In this document: piece by piece, positions 19,896 through 32,700 of the stretch
How the letters are laid out: every line of letters begins with the position of its first letter
Position numbering within the stretch: the first letter of the stretch is position 1
Assembly (NCBI GenBank): GCA_914767715.1
Contig: OU612072.1
Coordinates: forward strand, 5,272,001 to 5,332,000
From: Membranipora membranacea
Lineage: Eukaryota > Bryozoa > Gymnolaemata > Cheilostomatida > Membraniporidae
Length of the DNA stretch: 60,000 bases
Direction: 5' to 3'
Translations under genes and position numbers: made by a program
The notes under the pieces: generated by a model
Told to the model about the DNA's origin: nothing
What the model saw: only the letters and a program-made list of their open reading frames with translations
Database searches by the model: none

Positions 19896-22141
19896 ATGGC
19901 TGAATCTCAAAGCGATTATGTCTCAGCTATTGTAAGCACCATGAACTTTGCCGCTATTAAACATAAAAATCAGAAAAGGAAAGATCCGGAAGGGACGCCC
20001 TATATAAACCATCCGATAGGTGAGTGGCCCATATTTATTTACTGTGTTGTATGATATTGTGTTAAGCTCAGATGAGTTTACTTTGGTTATAGGCAAAATA
20101 CATTGGACCATGGGTATTGTGATATGAACTTAATTATTGAAAACCATGCATGCACCTAGAAGACAATACACATCATAAGAGAAGATGTCAGACAAATAGA
20201 AAAAATTAAAGTTACCATCAGTTCTAAGAGGAAGTCTTGATGTGCATAATCATACACCATATCCATAAAAGATATTGTTTGATAGTTTGAAAGCTTCAAG
20301 TCATAGGCCAAATGGGCGGAGCAAGAATAAATGTTTGACGATATATGAATATGAATTATCCTACTATTTATATGCCTTTTACAGGTGTAGCTCATATCCT
20401 CACAGATGAAGCTGGAATAACCGATGTTCATGTAATTCAGGTAAACATATCAAACTTACTTCGATCACTAAATTCTCACCGGAGAGTTATAAGCTTAACC
20501 TAAGCAAATAATTCAGAATAGAAACTTTGGTCATTCAATCGCAATAATCTGCTAGCAGATCTGGAAAATTTCTGGGATCAATTTAAGCAATGGGATCAGT
20601 GGCTTCTTGTTGATAGAATGACACACGAATAGCGAAATCGGACATCTCCCTCAACCAGTAAGCTCAAATCAAATATGTGAAAGACAAATCCAAAATTTTC
20701 AGTCTTGACAGGGCTACATAGGGAAATGTAAACTTAAAGAAATTCCTTTCTTTTTTACATGAACCCTCTACTGTGTTTACAGACAGCCTTATTACATGAC
20801 ACAGTCGAGGACACAGAGACAACGATAGAGGAGCTGACTGTAACTTTCGGCGAAACAGTTGCAGGTGAGACAATAGTCAATTATAGTAGAATATTTACTT
20901 AGATCATATTGTGTCCAGAAACTTAAGGTCAAGCAACATATTTAAGGATATATATTTAAATATCAATGTTGAATATATATATAATAATATATATTCAACA
21001 TTGGTATTAAGGGGGTTGATATTTATTTACATATATCCGTAAATATGTTGCTTGACCTTAATATCAATGTTGAATATATATATATCAATAGAAACCATTG
21101 ACAGAAAGATTTTAACACCAGCTCAACGCGGCGGACAGGGGAAAACCTAAAAATTTCATTTGTGCACACTAAAAATGATGTTGGAGTTGTAATTAATTGT
21201 CTGGTTGGAAATGATGGTTATAATATACACATTTCATTGCTATTCAGTGAGAAAATGCGTATATTAGTTAATTGTATGTCTGCCAAGTGATGATTGTTTG
21301 CCCATGGAAGCAGTGTCTTTTGTATTTGTAAACATTACGGAAGTGCAGCCAATCTTGAAGTAACTGTTTTGTTCACGTTCACTATGATTATTTTTTGATA
21401 ATATAAATTATTGACAACTCTAGCTAATATACCTATGGATGACGCATGTTGTCTTTTCTTCAGGTCTCGTTGCTGAATTATCAGACGATAAAAATTTAGC
21501 TAAAGCCGAGAGAAAGCAGGCGCAGATAGACCATGCTCCACACGCGAGCCACAAAGCTAAACTGGTGAAACTAGCCGATAAACTATACAATCTCCGCGAC
21601 CTCAACAGATGTACCCCTCATGGTTGGGGTGAGGAAAGGTAATTATCGCGTTCAGTTAGGTTTAAGGATCAGTGCATTCAATCATTATCCCCAAAGCACC
21701 AACATAAGGTTCTCTTACATAACAATTGCCCACCCTCCCCCTTTACAGATGACCTTGAACTTATTGGTATTCTTCCCAAAAAGTGACCGAGAATAAATGA
21801 TTGATACAATTTAACGCTTAACTGTTTGTGATATCAACTCACTTCAGCTTCCCAAAGTGCAGCCATCTTTATCGTGCGAAAAAACCTCCCGGCTTCACTG
21901 CCACAACTGGGACTTGGTCAATGTTAGCAAATTACACAAAAGCAGCAGGCATTCATGTCGAGGCACTTTCAGGCATGTCGAGGCATCTTCCCAATGTTTC
22001 ATTGCTGTTTTATTATCTTTTAGGGTACAAGAGTACTTTATCTGGGCACTGAAGGTTGTGAATGGATTGAGAGGGACCAACCAGAATCTAGAAGCAATGC
22101 TAGATGATTTGTTTACAAAGAGAGGCCTTACTTGTGACTGA
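19896..22141 (+). CDS. HDDC3: MESH1 / HDDC3, HD-family (p)ppGpp and NADPH hydrolase
   Basis: Metazoan SpoT homolog 1, a small manganese-dependent hydrolase that removes the 3' pyrophosphate of (p)ppGpp and acts on NADPH in animals. Exons: 19896-20019, 20385-20440, 20783-20864, 21464-21638 and 22024-22141. They total 555 bases, encoding 184 residues; the human protein is 179. All catalytic landmarks are present: H39 in PYINHP, H65-D66 and E69-D70 in LLHDTVEDT, D126 and N130 in KLADKLYNLRD. The conserved tail VQEYF..A..VV.GLRGTN..LE is also present. I chose the ATG at 19896 because the next residues begin the conserved helix and the length fits. A pyrimidine-AG just before it could be the end of a 5' UTR intron. 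Its 3' end converges with ARID4. Confidence 0.92.
20924..21060. mobile_element. 137-bp foldback element in MESH1 intron 3
   Basis: Arms 20924-20953 and 21031-21060 match at 29 of 30 positions as reverse complements (TAAGGTCAAGCAACATATTT). A second nested inverted pair, TCAATGTTGAATATATA with its complement, lies inside, and one arm of it is repeated just downstream. It looks like a small MITE or foldback element with no coding content. Confidence 0.7.
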
Positions 22142-22293
22142 TTGCCTCTCTATTTGACGGCATGAGAACTTATTTTGCAGTGCACACTCAGGGTTCAGTT
22201 TGAGACACTTTAAACTACTGCTGCCTCGCAGGCAAATTTGTGCTCATTGAATTCAGTGTAGTTCCAAGATAACTAATTAAGGCTCAGAATTAT

Positions 22294-22479
22294 CACCTAA
22301 TGGGCAAATATTTTGCACAAACTGATCTTCAAAATAAGGTTTTAAATTAGCGCCTAGTTGCACTAGGTAATGACCTCAAAAATGTCCACTAGTAAGCTGG
22401 TAACCTCATTACGAGGATAATTAATTTCATACCCTGATTTTGCAGATTACTCTGTGCAAATTATTTGTACATTAGGTGA
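22294..22479. mobile_element. MITE family A, copy 1
   Basis: Imperfect inverted ends start CACCTAATGGGCAAAT and finish ACATTAGGTG, enclosing AT-rich DNA with TAATTTCATACCCTGATTTT. The copy near 33806 shares the ends, this internal block and roughly 80 bases of DNA beyond the right end (GGCAGCAGTGGT), so the true element may be longer than the part bounded here. Confidence 0.65.
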
Positions 22480-23557
22480 CCATGCTGAGATTGCAGTTTT
22501 GAGCAATACAGAATTCAATAAGCACACATGTGACTGTGTGGCAGCAGTGGTGGTACATTAAAGTCAGTATGCCAGGTTTAATCCTCACATCGTCATCGAC
22601 GATAGTCGATATTTGTACAAAACAAAGTAGTTCTTAGATACGTGGGTGGCAGTACAGGCTATATGAGCTTCTTTTTTTTAAGCTTTAAACTGACAACCTG
22701 ACCCAATCTGTTTTAGTGTAATATGTATTTATTCAAAAGATAATGTGCCTTTTGGTTATCAGTCATAACTTTGATATAAATTTAAATATCATTTTATTTC
22801 TCGGTTTGTAAAGAATTTCTCATATATACAAATCTTGTTCGATATTAATATGGCCTGTATAAGCTGTGCTATCACGTCTAATTAAAAAAAATTGGAAAAA
22901 ATATCTAATGGTTGCAATGTCTCTACGTCAGCCAAACGACATATAAGCTTAATTTCCCCTGTGTCAAGTCATGTTGCATCATTGCCACCAAAAATGGTGG
23001 CCACAAATTCTTCTGTGAAATAAATGTCCGCCAACTCAATCTGTGGGTTGTACTGTAGGCAGTTTAAAATGATTTAATATCATAGAGCTATATACATATC
23101 ATATTCTCCTTCACCTGACAGCTTCCACCTGTAACAAAATAGATCAGTAAGAGAGTTAGTTGTGAAACCTGATACAGAGTAGATGTAACCACAGTGTATT
23201 TTCACAGCCTAATTAGATTGTAAGGGCAGGGCAGACAATTCAATCGTTTTGGTCTCCAAACACTGATTAGAATTTTGTTTAAACACATTGTGACTCAAAG
23301 TAGTTTAACAATAGGGTAATATATAATACCAGAACAAAGGATTGGATGGTCATTGTTATAATATGAGTACATTGTTGGGCGTCATGACTTTTTGACATAA
23401 AGCAAACTTAATGTCCCCGATGAGAAACAATCATACCTCATCAGCTAAGAAAGCAAAGACTTAATATGCCAATGAACACCTAATGTACATTCATATTTCA
23501 CCTTTAGTACCTGTTATATACACACACGTACAGCAGCCTCTCTTTGACCTCTGACCT
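22480..23557. other. Intergenic DNA between convergent MESH1 and ARID4
   Basis: This region contains the two 3' UTRs in tail-to-tail arrangement. AATAAA on the plus strand near 23019 and TTTATT (its reverse) near 22727 could serve the two genes and would make overlapping 3' ends. The assignment is uncertain. No other gene is seen. Confidence 0.4.
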
Positions 23558-23739
23558 TCAGTAGTAGTTGCTGCTCGTATTATGCGGATGCTCTCTATCA
23601 CGCTGACGTACACGTTTACGTTTTCTCTCTATACTGGCCAGGTTAGACTTGACATCGCTATACAAACTTCTTATCTCAGCCAACATGTCTACCAGATAAG
23701 TGATCCTCTGTTCCTGATCAACTATCTTTGACAGCTCTT
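23558..23739 (-). CDS. ARID4: ARID4 last exon: C-terminal basic coiled coil
   Basis: It reads [20 protein letters not shown] then [15 protein letters not shown] and ends at TGA (23560-23558). The [16 protein letters not shown] pattern is the conserved C-terminal end of ARID4 proteins. Vertebrates continue with a Ser-rich tail. Here the protein stops 10 residues after the RDRE block. Confidence 0.85.
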
Positions 23740-26700
23740 CTATATAACATTAACATTCATCATTATGATTATTATATGTTTTTATTGAGGGTTTCATATA
23801 TATGTAAGTATGTTATAAGCAATATTTAATAAATACTAATAAATAAATAATTTAATATATAGAAGTAAAATATTTAAATAAATAAAATAAATATTTGATA
23901 AATACCAATTAAATAAATACCGATTAAATAACATATCAAAATTTGTAGCTATGTGATTAGTTCACCATCATACAGAGTTGTCCAATTACTTGGTAATGAC
24001 TTTATTCGGGGAAGGGTGGATCCCTCCCAACCTCCCTGTTTAGATTTATTTTGATAAGATTTGCCTGCACTTTGGGTGGCTAATATTGACGGCGGCTCAA
24101 AGTCCATTGGGAGCAGCTCAAAATGCAAGCAACTTGGATAATACATAATCTAGTAATGAAAGGAAGTTGGCACCTAAAGTGATCGAGACTAACATCTTCA
24201 ACAAATGATAGCTTGAAAATCCGGTACTTTGATGGCTAACTATATAATTCTAGGCCTAATCTCACCTAGGCTATAAAGCGAATTGTCTTTTTTTCTGCAT
24301 TAGTAATTATTTGAGCCAATCACAGACTTGTAATGATGTATCCCATAATGCACCTACCTAAAATCTTGAAGTTATGTTTAGGTGGACGCGGTTGTTTAGG
24401 AGCAGCTGATGTATTTCTCACAGGTTTATTAGGAGAGGAAGCAGTGCTGTTTATCTGAGATACCTCGTTATCAGGGTGAGAAACAGCGTCATCAGCGGCC
24501 TCTGCAGCGCCCTCTAAACCTGAGAATGATAAATAAACCATCACATTTCAAAAGTTAAATGGCTGCATGATGGAAGAAGGTTGAAAGTAGTGATATTCAC
24601 TACCTAATCAGTCTCACATACACTCAATCTGTCTTATTTAGTGACATGAAAAAATGCTTCAAAGGTTAAATCTCACGTCAAATCATATCATCTTCTGACT
24701 GGCCAATAGTAACATTTTATGGAACCCGGTGTATATCGAAGTTCTATGAAATTATTAATTTGGTATTAACAAAAACTCACTGCACCTTTATGGCCTTTTA
24801 TCGTTCACTGGTAGTTATTTAAGCATAAAATTTGACTGTCTGGACATTGCCTATGACATTGAAGTCTGGCCCCAAGACATCAAGATTTGCTTTTACTATA
24901 AAATGTAGTTGATTATGTTTGCACGATTTATTTGCATCTCAACTGACAACAATGGCATCCTGACCATTCCTTGACTGAATATACATAATCTTGCAAGATT
25001 GTCAGTAGAACAGTATACAGTATACAGTATACAGTATACAGACAATTTAAAGACTGTGACAAGTAACATCATCATGCAGGGAATGAGAGTTACCTTCCCT
25101 TAAGGGAGGCACTCTTTCCAACATCAATAGTTCATACCCAGAAGAGCATTGAAATTTTTCATCATGAGAAACTGCCTGACTATAAGACGCGTTGGTCTTT
25201 GGGTAGTCTTTAAATCTCCAAATATTACATACCAGAACATCGGATAAATGATCACAAAAATAAAAGAAAACCATACCTGAGTGTCTTGGTCTGGGTGATC
25301 GTTTAGCCTGCTGTCTCCTAGCTGAAGTTCTAGGTTTGACTCTAGGGTCGGGCTTACTACTGCTAGCCTGCTCCGATAACATGGACAGATTAGAGTCCGA
25401 TATCTACAAGGACAGAATTTGATGGATATCGAATAAATAGGCTAAGAGGAGGACTCTATCCACCGGAGTTTGTTCTTACAAACCTTGTGTATTCAGGCAT
25501 ACTTTTATTCATTTTGTGTGCTCATTTGAAGAAAGGAGGCATTCTCAGCTTTACGGTTTAAGCCAAACTAAATTTTTGACTGACCCCACATCAGCAACTA
25601 AAAGTTACAGCTAGGTTAACTCTACTTGCAGTTTGGCAACTGTTCATCAGCAAGTATTCCATAAGTAAGATATTCATTTGAACAAAGAAACTCACTGTAG
25701 TGTTACTAGCTTGTTGCTCGACTGTAGCATTTTTACTGGCAGGCTGGCTAGTGGTGCTAGTTGTCTGATAGTCTGAGTTTGAGCTCTGTCCTGAATCTGG
25801 TCTACTACTATCATCAGTGTGCGTTGGTGACCTGCTGCCCTTGTTCTCAGACTTTTTACCCATCAAAGGAGGTAGCTGCATATTGTCACACTCATCGTCG
25901 GAGGACTAAAATTATTTCATTTTATTACGTTAATATACATGCACTATTTTATTTGGCAGACAGTATGATCCTGGACGGGTGTTTTCAATAATGCCATCAG
26001 TATACTTTACATAACATTCACCAACCCAGGACATGATATCAACATTCCCACAATGCAATGTTGACCTTGACTCCTCAATATGATTAGGTCATTCTCCATA
26101 TGATATCATAGGCCTTTTTATTTCACTGGATATTCATGCAAACTTCACAAAGGGAATAGAACCCCGATCTTGGTGATACTTGATGGTATCAGGAGCTTGT
26201 CATCACAATCAGATACTGAATTGTTGAATATTGAATGTTATTCTATCTAACCAGTAGTTGATGGAAAAAGATGTAAAGAAGAAACCATAACTCCGAATCA
26301 CAGTGATAAATATAATCTCCCCCAGATAAATATGCTTACCTGTTGTTTAGTTTGTTCAGCATCAGTAGGTTTATTAGCCTGGGGTTTCTTGTGTTTGAGT
26401 GGTTCTATCTTCACAAAGGCCTCCTCACAGGCTACAGATTCTGACGAGTCATCTTTCTCAATCTAGAAAAATAGAATTAATTGATGGCTTAAAATGTGAT
26501 ATCCGTGGTCACCTCAGTTCAGAGTCAGTCTGACATTTGTTTGTCGATGATCAAGTTACAAGATCAATAAATCACAATGAATAATGTAATAAAAGAGTAA
26601 AGTATTCGCAGAAGGAAAAAATTGTCATTTTCAACAGGCTTGAAATTGATTTTTTTATAGCTAGGTTATATTTATTTTGAACTGAACTTTATTTAACACC

Positions 26701-29700
26701 AATCAATGCAAGAAGCAAACAAGACCATGTGAAAACAACAACAAAAAAGAACTCTTTATTTAATACATACCGTTATGTAGTGCTAGCTAACATTAAGCCA
26801 CCCCACAATCTAGCTAACATTAACTCATCTGTGGAAGGGTCGAGTATACTATTTACCTTTTTACGTTTAGTAGGAGGAGGAGGAGAAGTATCTGTATTAC
26901 TCTCATCACTCTCAGCAGGTTCTGGTGACATCACAGTGTCATGCTCTAATATGACATCATCAATATTTGTTGTGATGTCACCACCAGCTACACTATCGAT
27001 GATGTCATTCATTCTATTCCTTACATCAGGTGTCATTGTTCCAGGCATCGCAGGCTGTATGGTGGGTGGCTGAATTAAAAATTCGGAAGTTAATTGCATG
27101 AAAATTACCAAATCAAGGAAAATGGAAACAATTGCCTCATAGGATTATCCAATAGCTAACGGAGGGAAATACCAAAAATCTAGATCAAGTTTGATCCATT
27201 TTGCCCGCAGTCCGGTCATCCCCATTCTACTGGTGAGCCGCGGCTCAAACTCTAAATGCAGGCAAACTGGATCATGCTCGATCTACCAAAAACCTATCAT
27301 TCAATGCAACTATGTCAGCAATAACAAGCAAATGTCCACCATGCAGAGGGCTAATCTAGGTCATCTTATGACCCAATTATCTCGGTCCCTTTATGAGGCT
27401 CCATATAGGCCAACCAATCATAGCTCATATCTTAGATCAATTATCCAATCACAGCTCACAACTCAAATTGCTTAAACCCAAAGACCAATGCAAGTTATCG
27501 TCATGCAAATCAGACATAACTTTATCATAATCAACTGCCGGACTATAACATGCATTGGTCTTTTGGTAGTCTTTAAGGTCAGTCTCTAACCTCTTCAGTG
27601 ACTGTGTCATCTATAACTCTCTTTGCTCGTTTACTTGGTGGACCCGCGTCACAAGCCGTCGCCGCTGCTGCTGATGTACTACTACTTTGAGTTAGCGAGC
27701 TAGTAGCGCTGACACTAGTGGTAGTACTAGCTGTGTGTTTACTTGTCTGTCTGCGGGCCGTACGCCGAGGTGTCCTCTCGTTACTGGCAGTGGATGTATC
27801 ATCCCCAGCAGCCTCTGCTAGTGAGAGAAAGGAAAGGATTATCACAACACAGAGAAAATTGCAATGAATCTTGTCAACTGTTTTACTTGTTGCTTGTGCC
27901 AAAAGTCAAAATCAAGCTTGATGTCCCTTTTAATGAAATAAGCAATACATGCATGTCAGTTGTAGTTTTTGAAGAAAGAAAACTGTTGATGGCAGTGATC
28001 TCTCTGTTAATAGCATTGAGAAAATCACTATGAAGGAAGTGCATATGTCAGCCGACGTGTGCTCAGGCAGAACAAGCTTGTTACTCAGTCAAAAGTTACA
28101 TAATGATATGGTCTCACATCACTGTTCAACTGTTATTAATTTCAATAATGTTTCTTTTTCCTCCTATAATGATATGTAGTTGCCCTTTCTTTTTTTCTTA
28201 TATGGTTCACATTCACACATAAACCTATAAATACTCTTTATATGTATATGTATGTATTTCTATGTCTATGAGGTCACATTTTAACACTAACCTTGCTCCA
28301 TAGCAGGTGTTGCAGCCCTAACTTCACTTTTAGCCTCAGTATCCTGCACACTTTCAGCTGTAGAAGTCGGGTCGGTATCAGTAGCCCCGATGGGCTTACC
28401 TGATGTCTCAACGTCATCTCCACCCACACTGTACTCCTCTTCCGTTGTTTCGTCTTCTGTGAAAATTTGTAGGATCGGAAATGTATGATTCTATCAGAAT
28501 GTCTCTAGCTATGAAATCACTGTTGGTATTAACAAATTGTGTCCTTAAAATTGTCATCTCATCAAACAATTCAGACAAGGAAAATTGGTCGCTAAGCCAA
28601 ATTTCAATGCATTCTGAAGTCACTTAATTCAGAATTTGCTGGTCGCGATAGGATTTAATTGAGTTGAGTGAACAGTAAAAATAATATTAATATTAAAATG
28701 ATAGTAGACCATTACTATATAAAAGAATTGAGTAATAATCTCATGTCAAATATAAGTATGCCAGCTCAGTATCAGATCACTCATCATTCCTCACCTGGTT
28801 CTTGTTTTATATCTGTCTCAGCTATTGAGCCTCTTTTCGCTCTTTGTTTTCTGTCTGTAAAAGAAACGTATAATTATGTCAAACATTTATCTTGGGATAG
28901 TGTAAACTAAGAGGCCGACTCTTTTCTCCAAAGATGGGCAAAGATGTTACACCAGTATACACATGACAAGACTGAATTGATGATTATTATGTCAAGAAGA
29001 TGATTGCTTTCTAGTATTTGACCAGCGTAGCCTGAAGACAAGTGCCGGCTACACACTGAGGTCAAGAGTACTGTGACTAGATTACTGCTTAATTTTTAAT
29101 TTTAACCAAGTCCTAGCTTAGTGCTTCTTCTGAAAATTGAAATAAAGATCACTGTTGACAACTGCGCTGAAAGATGATATTATGAACTATATCGATTTTT
29201 TATCTCTTCATCAACAAAATTGCTCTGTATTAGTCACAAGTAAAGTTTGTGACTTGATGAGTTATGTATATCATCTCAACACTAAACAACAATTGCAACC
29301 TCTGTTGACACTTAATAAGCCATTTATATACACATCAGCCCTCTGAGGATCATCTGCACGCCTCTCTGCACTCAGAGGTGGCAATCACTGATCAGACAGA
29401 CCACTGTCGCTGCTGTCCACACTGACACCGAGGCTGCACTATTGGCATGTGTAACTCATCAGAGTCAATAAAATTTGACTACCTAACAGGTACCCGCCCC
29501 AATCAATGAAATCTGCCTTGGGTCATCACAAGCTGAGCGATTTAATTCACTCTCTATCTATCAGAGACATACTTATGTAATATTATATCACATGATCAGT
29601 GCGACTCCTGTCAGTAATATGGTCATACTTAAAGATATATTTTCATGGATTAGGGGAACCTTATCGAACCCAGAACAAGCATATTATGGCAATTTATGTG

Positions 29701-32700
29701 CGATTGCTGGAAACAATTTCTCATCTTTGATTGGTTTAAAGTTAAGTAATGCTACAGCCGACTCCACATAAACATTTGTCAAGCAGCTTGCCTGAGTTTT
29801 TAAAGGTTGTTACCGGGACATCAGTCAATGCATAATGGTAAAGCTGCCAGAATTTTAGCTAGATCCAATTACTGACACAAAGTTGTATACTGATGTAATT
29901 TCTCGACGAATAGCCATACTGTGTAATTTACCACTAATCCATGAATTCATTATCAATGGTTATACTATAAAAACCCTTACTAGGAAGTCCAGATGATAGA
30001 GATGAGTCTGTAGACTTAGACCTCGTAGGTCTGAGTGGCAGACTGATGTCACTTATAGATGACCGAGTCGTACGATTCTGTACAGATCCTGGTGTCACTG
30101 CCGTCACTGCTGCTGCTGTCGGCGTTACGACGGTGCTCGAGTTTGACTTAGATTTACTAAAAAAAAAAGAGATAACGTTTTTTTCGGACATTTCGAATTT
30201 TGACAGGAGACTATGGATATCCATAGTCTCTGTTCTGGCTCAATTTTTACATAATTTTTCATTTATTGTCAAAGCACAGGCATTTGAGTTTTTCCCAGAG
30301 ACTGTAAGCATGAGAAATTATAATGATTTACCTGGCTTGTACAGGTTTGCTGATATTTGGTGTGACTTTAGGGACCACAGCGACAGTAGCTGTGGAGGAG
30401 GAGCTCTGCTGAGGTTCTGGTGTTCTACTTCCTGTAGAGGAGGCGGAGTTAAGGGACTGAGCTGTGATTGGTGCTTTCTTCTTGCCCCGCCCACCAGGCA
30501 AATAACCCTGTGAGAAAATTTTATACAATTCAACACGTCGTAACTGTAAAGGGTGCATGAACTTCTCACACACATGAAAATATATACAAATATATGTTAT
30601 GAGAAGTCAGTATCATTGATCACTATTATAAATCAGTAGTGGTAGTAAATTTATCATATGAAACCAGAACCCTTGCATCATATCATTCTAAAAATATGCC
30701 ACCATCGGCAATTTGATGCGTTTAATAGGATAACTGAAAAAGTTTGCCTTCTGCGTTTTGAAAGTTTGGTTGCGACTTGATTAAAGGTGCAGCTTATTGT
30801 CTAGACCAAAAGGTCAGGCCTTTAGTTAGATGTATGGATGGAGGGTAAAGACTTTAATTTACCTCCTTATATATTTCCATCATCTTTTTCTCATGTTTAC
30901 CGGCTGGTCCCACTATTCTATCTGTGGATATCTTCTCATCATATCTGAAAAAAATGATTTATAATTCAGAAAATAAACTGTGAGAATTTAGAGTAATTTA
31001 TCAACGACCCTGCAGTCAAGGCGATACTGTCAGACTGAGCCCAGAGCGTGCGTAGCGCAGCAATCATCTCACCACAATCTGAGAACTTCTAAAACTAGAC
31101 ACACAGCAGGCAGTTGAACTGAATAAAGCTGCTAGAATTTAAATATATTAGAGGGGCAAGTACTAGAGTCAAGTTTAGCCAGTTTAAGGGACATTATGTT
31201 AAGATGGGAATTAATACCAAGTTACAAGTAAAGGTTTGAGTCCCACTGGCGGAGCGCACCTGATTAATTGTTTCAGCCACCTGCACCCTCGGATGACAGT
31301 AAACGAAAGGATATACATACCTGACATTCCACCCAGCGTAGTGTACGCTGTATATACAATGTTTGTTCTCGTCTACTGTGACCTCCATGACCTTAGCGTC
31401 ATAGATTTTAATATTCCTCGCTCGACCGTAGCGTACTTTAAGTTTAGTCCCAGGTGGATACTCTACTTCTACACTAACTGTTGAGCATTCTTCATCAGAA
31501 ACAGACTCATCTTCACTGAAATAATATTTAAAATAAAATAATTCTATTGAAGTGGATGGTGTGTGTTTAGATTGGTACTACCTGGTAATCAAGTAAATCG
31601 ACAAAGATCTGCTCAACTTTTAAAGTGAAATTTTATTGTAGGAATAGTAGAGCTCACTTAACACAACACAATTGGTAAAACATTTTAGTTTCGTATTTGA
31701 AAATTACTTGTGTGTATTTTGTAAAATTTTGCCTCTTTCTTGTTCAAGCAATAATGGTAATTAGATCTGAACTGAACACCGCCCCTCAAACACTCTCATA
31801 CTCAGATGTGAGCAGCACAAGCTAAGGAAATCATGTATAATCCTTATATCAGCCACCTTAGCTGGTATTTACTTCACAGCTAGTACAGTTATAAGTACAA
31901 TAAGAATCGAACAGATAACATCGTAGATAAATCTATACAACTAGCGGTTATTACTTACACTTTCATGTCGACCTCCTCTACTGGCTTTGGAGTAGATTTC
32001 TTAGCTGAACCAGGTCTACTTCCAGAAGATGGGACGGGCGAGGCGGACTTACGCCCTGTCCCTGAAGGAAGAACTGGGGTTTTCTCAGGTTCTGAGTCTA
32101 AGTCAAGCTTGGCAGATTTCTCGACCTTGATGTTGGCCTTGGATGCGGCTGATCCAGGACGCCCCCTAGAAGCTGGAACAAGGAAATAAAACACAACGAT
32201 TTAATTTGTTACACATTTGCACGAGTCCAAGAAAGATTTCTGAATTTTCAGGGCTTGGAGATGATTAATTGATCAAAACTGGTTTACTTCCAAACATGGA
32301 GTCCACATATAAAGAAGAATCAAAAGATCACCTTGAGGATTGTTGTTCTATCCTGATAACAGCACCACCTAACCCCTGATGCTGACACTCCTAAAAGCTA
32401 CTTATGATACACAAGACTAACCTCTGGCCCCGGCAGCAGGACTGCTGGGTGGTTTGGGACTGTCAGTTCTACCCCCACCTTTCTTTGCTGAGTCTTTACT
32501 ATCCAGAGGCTTAGTTGATGAGGAAGCCTGCCTGCTGGGTGTGCGGCGTAACACTTCTTCGCTGGACGAAGAACTCGCTGTCTCTGATTTCACTGTAGCT
32601 GCAGCACTAGAGGCTGGAGTAGATGATTTAGCTGTTGAGATAGAAAACTATATCAATAGGAATTCGGATGTTTTTCCTAAAATGGATTCCTAATAAATTG

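Noticed and set aside
27579-27902. A signal-peptide-like start ([16 protein letters not shown]) on the minus strand
   Set aside because: The hydrophobic part is intron read in frame just before ARID4 exon 22; the acceptor lies at 27817.
30046-30513. A 155-codon plus-strand frame
   Set aside because: It is antisense to ARID4 exons 18-19, whose low-complexity coding sequence leaves the opposite strand open.
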